Assembly: GCA_025363815.1 (NCBI GenBank)
Contig: JANYLB010000022.1
Span: 19,155-83,154, forward strand
Reading direction: 5' to 3'
DNA length: 64,000 bases
From: Actinomycetes bacterium
GTDB lineage: Bacteria > Actinomycetota > Acidimicrobiia > IMCC26256 > JANYLB01
Part shown: in pieces, positions 58,542 to 64,000 of the stretch
How positions within the stretch are numbered: the first letter of the stretch is position 1
Layout: each line of letters starts with the position of its first letter
The notes under the pieces: generated by a model
Told to the model about the DNA's origin: nothing
Database searches by the model: none
The model's input: only the letters and a program-made list of their open reading frames with translations
Translations under genes and position numbers: made by a program

Positions 58542-60050
58542 ATGATCTGGCTGCCCGTAGGAATCGGCGCAGTCCTCGCGATCGTCGCGATCTACGACAT
58601 CGTGCAGCACAAGCACGCGATCCTCCGCAACTTTCCGGTGGTCGGTCATCTCCGTTACCTGCTCGAGGGCATAGGACCCGAGCTGCGTCAGTACATCGTC
58701 ACCGACAACGACGCCGACCGACCCTTCAGCCGCGATCAACGGCGTTGGGTGTACACCTCGGCGAAGCGAGAGAACGCGTACATCGGGTTCGGGACCGACA
58801 ACGACCTCGAGCTCACCCCCGGGTACCTGATCGTCCGCCAGGTCGCGTTCCCGGTGATGGACCCGATACCCGAGGGCGCGCCCCTCCCCTGCGCGAAGGT
58901 GGTCGGAGCCGCCCGCCAACGGGCCCACGCGTTTCGCATGAGCTCCGCGATCAACATCTCGAGCATGAGCTATGGCTCGCTGGGTGCACGCGCGGTGGAG
59001 GCGCTGAACGCCGGCGCGGCGCTGGCAGGGTGTCTACAGGGAACGGGAGAGGGCGGTCTCACCCCTTACCACCGCCAAGGTGGTGAGCTCATCTGGCAGA
59101 TCGGCACCGGATACTTCGGCGCCCGGGACGCGACCGGCCATTTCGATCTTTCCCGTTTCTGTGATGTCGTGGCGGCGAACCCGACCATCCGCGCCATCGA
59201 CATCAAGATCAGCCAAGGCGCCAAACCCGGCCTGGGGGGCGTGCTCCCCGCCGCGAAGATCACCCCCGAGATCGCCGAGCTGCGCGGGATTCCGATGGGC
59301 GTCGATTGCGTCAGCCCTCCTGGGCACACCGCGTTCCACGACGTCGACAGCATGCTCGATTTCGTGGAGCTCCTGGCCGAACGGACCGGGCTGCCGATCG
59401 GCATCAAATCGGCCGTCGGCGACGAGCAGTTCTTTCGCGAATTGGCTCGCCTGATGGTCGACACCGACCGAGGGGTCGACTTCATAACGATCGACGGCGG
59501 CGAAGGCGGTACCGGCGCGGCACCGCTCGCGTTTGCCGATCACGTCGCGCTTCCGTTCAAGATCGGCTTCGCGAGCGCGTACCGCTGCTTCGCCGAGGCC
59601 GGGATCACCGACCGGATCGTGTTCCTCGGCTCCGGCCGCAACGGCCTTCCCGTATCCGCGTTCCTCGCCTTCGCTCTGGGTTGCGACGGAGTGAACGTGG
59701 GCCGGGAAGCGATGCTCGCACTCGGGTGCATCCAGGCCCAGCGGTGCCACACCGGTCGCTGCCCGACTGGGGTCACGACCAATTCACGGTGGCGTCAACG
59801 CGGCCTCGACCCTGCGCTCAAGTCGGTGCGGTGCGCGAACTACATAGAAGCGCTGCGCCGGGAGCTGCTAGAGCTCACCCACGCATGCGGCGAGGTGCAT
59901 CCCTCGTTGGTGACGACCGATCACCTTTCGCTGCTCGGCGAAAGCTACGGCACGAGCAGTGCCCGCGAGGCGTTTGGCTACGAACCCGATTGGGGCAGGC
60001 CGTCGCCGAGCCAACAGGCCGACATTCGCGCCCTCATGTCACCCGGTTGA
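58542..60050 (+). CDS. FMN-binding glutamate synthase family protein (GltS-like, stand-alone)
   Basis: N-terminal TM MIWLPVGIGAVLAIVAIYDIV; MSYGSLGARAVEALNAGAALAGCLQGTGEGGLTPYHRQGGELIWQIGTGYFG, KISQGAKPGLGGVLPAAKIT, IDGGEGGTGAAP, RCHTGRCPTGVTT. Confidence 0.9.
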   Translation: MIWLPVGIGAVLAIVAIYDIVQHKHAILRNFPVVGHLRYLLEGIGPELRQYIVTDNDADRPFSRDQRRWVYTSAKRENAYIGFGTDNDLELTPGYLIVRQVAFPVMDPIPEGAPLPCAKVVGAARQRAHAFRMSSAINISSMSYGSLGARAVEALNAGAALAGCLQGTGEGGLTPYHRQGGELIWQIGTGYFGARDATGHFDLSRFCDVVAANPTIRAIDIKISQGAKPGLGGVLPAAKITPEIAELRGIPMGVDCVSPPGHTAFHDVDSMLDFVELLAERTGLPIGIKSAVGDEQFFRELARLMVDTDRGVDFITIDGGEGGTGAAPLAFADHVALPFKIGFASAYRCFAEAGITDRIVFLGSGRNGLPVSAFLAFALGCDGVNVGREAMLALGCIQAQRCHTGRCPTGVTTNSRWRQRGLDPALKSVRCANYIEALRRELLELTHACGEVHPSLVTTDHLSLLGESYGTSSAREAFGYEPDWGRPSPSQQADIRALMSPG

Positions 60051-61509
60051 GCGCGCCGTCGGGAACGAGAGCGACAGTGGTGCCGATCAGCTCCTCGACT
60101 TCCGCCTCGACCAGACGGTCGGGATCGTCGATGCGTGCATAGCAGCGAAGGGGCAGCTCCTGGTCCGACGACCCGACGTCGCACACCAGAACCCCCCACT
60201 CGGGACCGCCCTCGCGACCGTGCACCACCGAGTAGCCGACGACTTTCGCCTCACCCTCATAGGTGTCGACGATACGTGCACTGACCGGCTCGGCGACCGG
60301 TGGAGGCGCTCCGAGGCGACCCGGCTCGGTGGAGTAGACGCCGAAAGCGTGCTTGGTCATGTGCATGCCGACCCCGCTGACCAGGCCGATCGAGCCGGGA
60401 TCTTCTCGGAGCCGGCGGGCCATGGTCGCGATCGAGTGGGTGACGTAGTCGCTCCCCGCGCCGCCGTGGTAGGGGAGCCCGCCGGTGACAGTGAAGCCCC
60501 GGGAATCATCGATCCCGAGCCCGAGCGCGTCGCGGGCGAAGTTCACCGACGAGCCGAAGCACGAGTACAGGTCGAGGTGGGCGACGTCGTCGATGCCCAC
60601 GCCCGCGGCCCCCAACGCGGCCGCACTCGCGGCCTCCATCGCCGGGGAGCGCCACAGGTCGGGATGCTCGGCCACATACACCGGATCCAACGCGTACGAG
60701 GTGCCGCGCAGATACACCCGCTCGTTGGCCGGCACACCGAGCGCGTCGGCGGTCTCGTGCGACGCGAGCAACAGGGCGGCCGACATGTCGACGTCCATGA
60801 TCGACACCATGAACTTCGTGTAGGGGTACCCGACCATGCGGTTGTCGGTACCGGCGGTGATGATCTCCTGCGCAGTCCGCTCGACCGGAAACCATGCCTC
60901 GGGGTTGGCGGCGGCGACGCGCGTGAACGGCGCCCACTGCTGACCGAGTTGAAGTCGGTAATCGTCGAGACCGATACCGAGGTGGGCCCGCCGCGCGTTC
61001 TCGAAGATCGCGAACGTGAGCCAGGCCTGGAACACGTCGTGGGCCATCTCGGCCGGGTGGAACGGCGCCTCCCACGGGAACGCGGGCTTCTCTGCCGGCT
61101 TGAACGAGTACGGGTACCGCTCCCCCGCCTTCTTCCACCGGCGCTGCGTCGCCAATGCCTCGCCCCCGACGACGAGCACGAGGTCGAGCTCGCCGCGCCG
61201 GATCCGATCGGCGTTGTCCTGTACAAGCTGCTGGGGTGTGGTCCCTCCGATCCCCGAGTAGTGGAGGCGACCGGGTTCGACCGCGAGGCGTTCTGCGAGG
61301 CGTCGCGGCGGATCGTCGTACTGCCAGGTGTGGCAGTACACAACGTCGATCGCGTCGAGGCGTGCGAGGTGTCGACCGGCCGCCTCCCGAGCGACCTCCT
61401 CCCACATCGCCAGCGGCTCGGGTGCGCCGGCCTCGCCGACCAGCTCGGGACGCCAGGTGCGCGTCGCCTCGCCAATGAGGCAGGTCGCGCGCGGGTCGAC
61501 TGTCGGCAA
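60034..61509 (-). CDS. Thiolase-like (acetyl-CoA acetyltransferase family) protein, TTG start
   Basis: LDAIDVVYCHTWQYDDPP, GGEALATQRRWKK, VDMSAALLLASHETADALGVP, LDLYSCFGSSVNFARDALGL. Confidence 0.8.
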   Translation of the reverse strand: MPTVDPRATCLIGEATRTWRPELVGEAGAPEPLAMWEEVAREAAGRHLARLDAIDVVYCHTWQYDDPPRRLAERLAVEPGRLHYSGIGGTTPQQLVQDNADRIRRGELDLVLVVGGEALATQRRWKKAGERYPYSFKPAEKPAFPWEAPFHPAEMAHDVFQAWLTFAIFENARRAHLGIGLDDYRLQLGQQWAPFTRVAAANPEAWFPVERTAQEIITAGTDNRMVGYPYTKFMVSIMDVDMSAALLLASHETADALGVPANERVYLRGTSYALDPVYVAEHPDLWRSPAMEAASAAALGAAGVGIDDVAHLDLYSCFGSSVNFARDALGLGIDDSRGFTVTGGLPYHGGAGSDYVTHSIATMARRLREDPGSIGLVSGVGMHMTKHAFGVYSTEPGRLGAPPPVAEPVSARIVDTYEGEAKVVGYSVVHGREGGPEWGVLVCDVGSSDQELPLRCYARIDDPDRLVEAEVEELIGTTVALVPDGALNRVT

Positions 61510-62319
61510 CTACTTGCCCTGCCAGCGCGGCGGTCGCTTCTCGGCAAAGGCCTTCGGGCCTTCTACCGCATCCGCGGTCTGGAAGATCCGGCCGGCGATC
61601 TCCGCCTCGTTGCGGTAGGCGTCGCGCAGCGGGAGCCCGAGGCCTTCCCACACACTCTGCTTCGTCGCCCGCACCGCGAGCGGAGCGTTCGCGGTGATGC
61701 GGCGCGCGTAGTCCCATGCGGCGTCCATCAGCTCCTCTCGGGGCACGACCGCGTTGAGCAGACCCATGTGGAGCGCGCGCTCGGCCGGAACCAGATCGGC
61801 GCAGAGCAGGAACTCCATCGCCTGGGGAAAGGGGATCTGGCGGGGGAGCCGCACGGTCGTGCCGCCACCCGCGAAGAGGCCGCGCTTGGGCTCCATCACC
61901 GCGAATTGCGCCTCGGGGCACGCCACCCGGATGTCGACCCCTCCGAGCATCTCCATCCCGCCGGCGGTGCAGAAGCCGTTCACCGCCGCAATGATCGGCT
62001 TCCAGATCTTCGCGCCTCGTAGCACCGCCTTCGTCCCGTCATCGAGGCGGTACCCGTCGATCTCCGTCAGGCCCTCTTGCGCGATCCGGCGTTGGAGCTT
62101 GGTGATCGCCGGCACGTAGGTCTTGAGGTCGGCACCGGTGAAGAACGCATCACCGACACCGGTGATGACGGCCACCCACGCGTCGGAATCAGCATCGAAA
62201 CGCTCCCACGCCTCCCGCAACGCCTTGAAGTGATCGAGGTCAGCCGAGTTGCGCGCCTCGGGTCGATCGATCGTGATCAACACCGTGTGCTCGAGCGGTC
62301 CTGTCTCGTACCGAATCAC
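61510..62319 (-). CDS. Enoyl-CoA hydratase/isomerase family
   Basis: VLITIDRPEARNSADLD, AFFTGADLKTY, GFCTAGGMEMLGGVDIRVACPEAQFAVMEPKRGLF. Confidence 0.93.
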   Translation of the reverse strand: MIRYETGPLEHTVLITIDRPEARNSADLDHFKALREAWERFDADSDAWVAVITGVGDAFFTGADLKTYVPAITKLQRRIAQEGLTEIDGYRLDDGTKAVLRGAKIWKPIIAAVNGFCTAGGMEMLGGVDIRVACPEAQFAVMEPKRGLFAGGGTTVRLPRQIPFPQAMEFLLCADLVPAERALHMGLLNAVVPREELMDAAWDYARRITANAPLAVRATKQSVWEGLGLPLRDAYRNEAEIAGRIFQTADAVEGPKAFAEKRPPRWQGK

Positions 62320-62358
62320 AACCTGACACGCTAGTCAGGTTCGTGAGAAGGTGGCCCG

Positions 62359-63348
62359 GTGACCAGCCCCCCCAGTCAACGCCCTCGCGCCCTCGTGACC
62401 GCCCCCTTCCGAGGCGACGGCCTCGACACGTTGGCCGGCATCGCCGATGTCGTCCTCGACCCCTGGATCGATCACCGACCGCTCCGGCTCTACAAGGCCG
62501 AAGACCTTGCCGAACGCATCGTCGCCGAAGGTGCAGATCTCCTGATCGTCGAGAGCGACTCGGTAAAGGGCCCGGTTCTCGACCTGGACCTGCGCGCCAT
62601 TGGGGCGTGCCGCGGTGATCCGACCAATGTCGACATCCCCGGCGCGACTGCAGCCGGCATCCCCGTGCTGCGGGCGCCGGGCCGCAACGCCGATGGCGTG
62701 GCCGAGATGACGGTCGCATTGCTCTTCGCGGTGAACCGCGGTGTCGTGCGGGCCGACCTCGATGTGCGCTCCGGGGAGGTCTGGAGAGACGGAACGATTC
62801 CCTATCAGAGGTTCCGGGCTTGGCAGCTCGCGGGTCAGACCGCGGGCATCATCGGGCTCGGCTCGGTTGGCCGGGCGACGAAGTGGCGCCTCGAGGGCCT
62901 CGGGATGAACGTGATCTCGTACGACCCCTACAACCCGGAGGCGACCCACAGCCTCGATGAGCTCCTCGCCGAGGCCGACGTCGTGTCGATGCACGCGATG
63001 GTCACTCCCGAGACTCAGGGGATGATCGGTGCGGCGCAGTTCGAACGCATGAAGGAAGGTGCCGTCTTCGTGAACAGCGCCCGTGCGCTCCTCCACGACA
63101 CCGACGCGCTCGTCGACGCGCTCGTGACTGGTCACCTCGGCGGTGCCGGTCTCGACCACTTCGTGGGTGAGAACCTTCCGGTCGACCATCCCCTGTGCGC
63201 GATGGCGAACGTCGTCCTCACGCCGCACATCGGCGGCGCCACCTACAACACTGAGGCGAACCACTCCCGACTCATCGCCGATGACCTGGCCCGGCTCTTC
63301 GCCGGCGAACGTCCCCTACACATCTGCAACCCCGAGGTGCTCGCATGA
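62359..63348 (+). CDS. D-isomer-specific 2-hydroxyacid dehydrogenase family
   Basis: TAGIIGLGSVGRATKWRLEGLGMNVISYDPY, VVSMHAMVTPETQGMIGAAQFERMKEGAVFVNSARALL, LTPHIGGAT. Confidence 0.93.
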   Translation: MTSPPSQRPRALVTAPFRGDGLDTLAGIADVVLDPWIDHRPLRLYKAEDLAERIVAEGADLLIVESDSVKGPVLDLDLRAIGACRGDPTNVDIPGATAAGIPVLRAPGRNADGVAEMTVALLFAVNRGVVRADLDVRSGEVWRDGTIPYQRFRAWQLAGQTAGIIGLGSVGRATKWRLEGLGMNVISYDPYNPEATHSLDELLAEADVVSMHAMVTPETQGMIGAAQFERMKEGAVFVNSARALLHDTDALVDALVTGHLGGAGLDHFVGENLPVDHPLCAMANVVLTPHIGGATYNTEANHSRLIADDLARLFAGERPLHICNPEVLA

Positions 63349-64000
63349 CCCCCAAGACAACCCTGACCGCACAGGAGACCAAGGACCAGGTCCTCTGGGC
63401 CGCCCAGGAGATGCTCCGCTCCGGCCTCGTCGAAGGCACATCGGGGAACCTTGCCGCCCGGCTTCCCGACGGGAACGCGGTTCTGACTCCATCGAGCCTC
63501 GACTACATGGAGATGACGCTCGAGGATCTCGTTGTCTGCGATCTCGACGGAAACGTGCTCGAGGGCGAACGCAGCCCGACAACCGAGAAGGCGCTGCACC
63601 TCGGCGCGCTCCGGCTCCACGATGAGATCAACGCGACGATGCACTGCCACGCGAAGTTCGCCACGATGTTCGCGCTCACCCACCAGCCGATCCCCGCGGT
63701 GATCGAGGAGTTCGTCGTGTTCGTCGGTGGCGACGTCGAGTGCGCGGAGTACCGCACCACCGGGACCGACGAGCTCGGCGAAGAGGTGGCGAAGCGGGTC
63801 GCCGATCGGGCCGCGGTCCTCATGGCCAACCACGGGCTGTTCGCGGTCTCCAAGGATCCGAAGCAGGTGCTGCACGTCGCCCAGCTCGTGGAAAGGACGG
63901 CCGAGATCATCTGGGGCGCCCGTCTGCTCGGCGAAGTCGTGCCGATCCCGGAGTCGGTCAACACGACCTTCGCCGGGTATTACCGCTACGGACGGACCGG
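63345..64000 (+). CDS. Class II aldolase/adducin family protein, truncated by window end
   Basis: ATGA overlap; QEMLRSGLVEGTSGNLAARLPDGNAVLTPSSLDYMEMTLEDLVVCDLDG, ATMHCHAKFATMFA, VLMANHGLFAV; no stop before 64000. Confidence 0.9.
   Translation, partial: MTPKTTLTAQETKDQVLWAAQEMLRSGLVEGTSGNLAARLPDGNAVLTPSSLDYMEMTLEDLVVCDLDGNVLEGERSPTTEKALHLGALRLHDEINATMHCHAKFATMFALTHQPIPAVIEEFVVFVGGDVECAEYRTTGTDELGEEVAKRVADRAAVLMANHGLFAVSKDPKQVLHVAQLVERTAEIIWGARLLGEVVPIPESVNTTFAGYYRYGRT

Noticed and set aside
59959-62022. 687-aa plus-strand ORF
   Set aside because: Shadow frame antisense to the thiolase-like and crotonase genes, which have recognisable motifs; translation is low-complexity Arg/Ala/His-rich.

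Overview
High-GC, actinobacterial-looking chromosomal DNA (F420/LLM enzymes, rubrerythrin/DUF3501 operon, many GTG starts; possibly Acidimicrobiia, which is inference). Most of the window is ordinary chromosome: a polysaccharide/surface region (UDP-sugar dehydrogenase, epimerase, beta-helix protein, GH16 and GH43 lipoproteins, S8 protease); a sulfate-activation operon (Rrf2-like, cysQ, cysD, cysN); an SNF2 helicase + SWIM pair; catabolic modules (SDR, 2-hydroxyacid oxidase, ThDP enzyme, crotonases, four-subunit 2-oxoacid:ferredoxin oxidoreductase, acyl-CoA dehydrogenase, thiolase-like); a Fur-linked rubrerythrin/FeS/DUF3501 operon; and tRNA-Val(GAC) and tRNA-Gly(GCC). The most unusual segment is a decayed ~4.0 kb mini-island (about 40404-44504). 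It is bounded by a perfect 55-bp direct repeat of the 3' half of tRNA-Gly. It carries a frameshifted tyrosine-recombinase remnant, a frameshifted XRE remnant, an IS6-family element with terminal inverted repeats, a TetR + hemerythrin/SRPBCC cargo pair, and a small toxin-antitoxin-like gene pair with a perfect 16-bp palindrome over the -35 of an apparently leaderless promoter. All family assignments come from reading motifs by eye; no searches were run.
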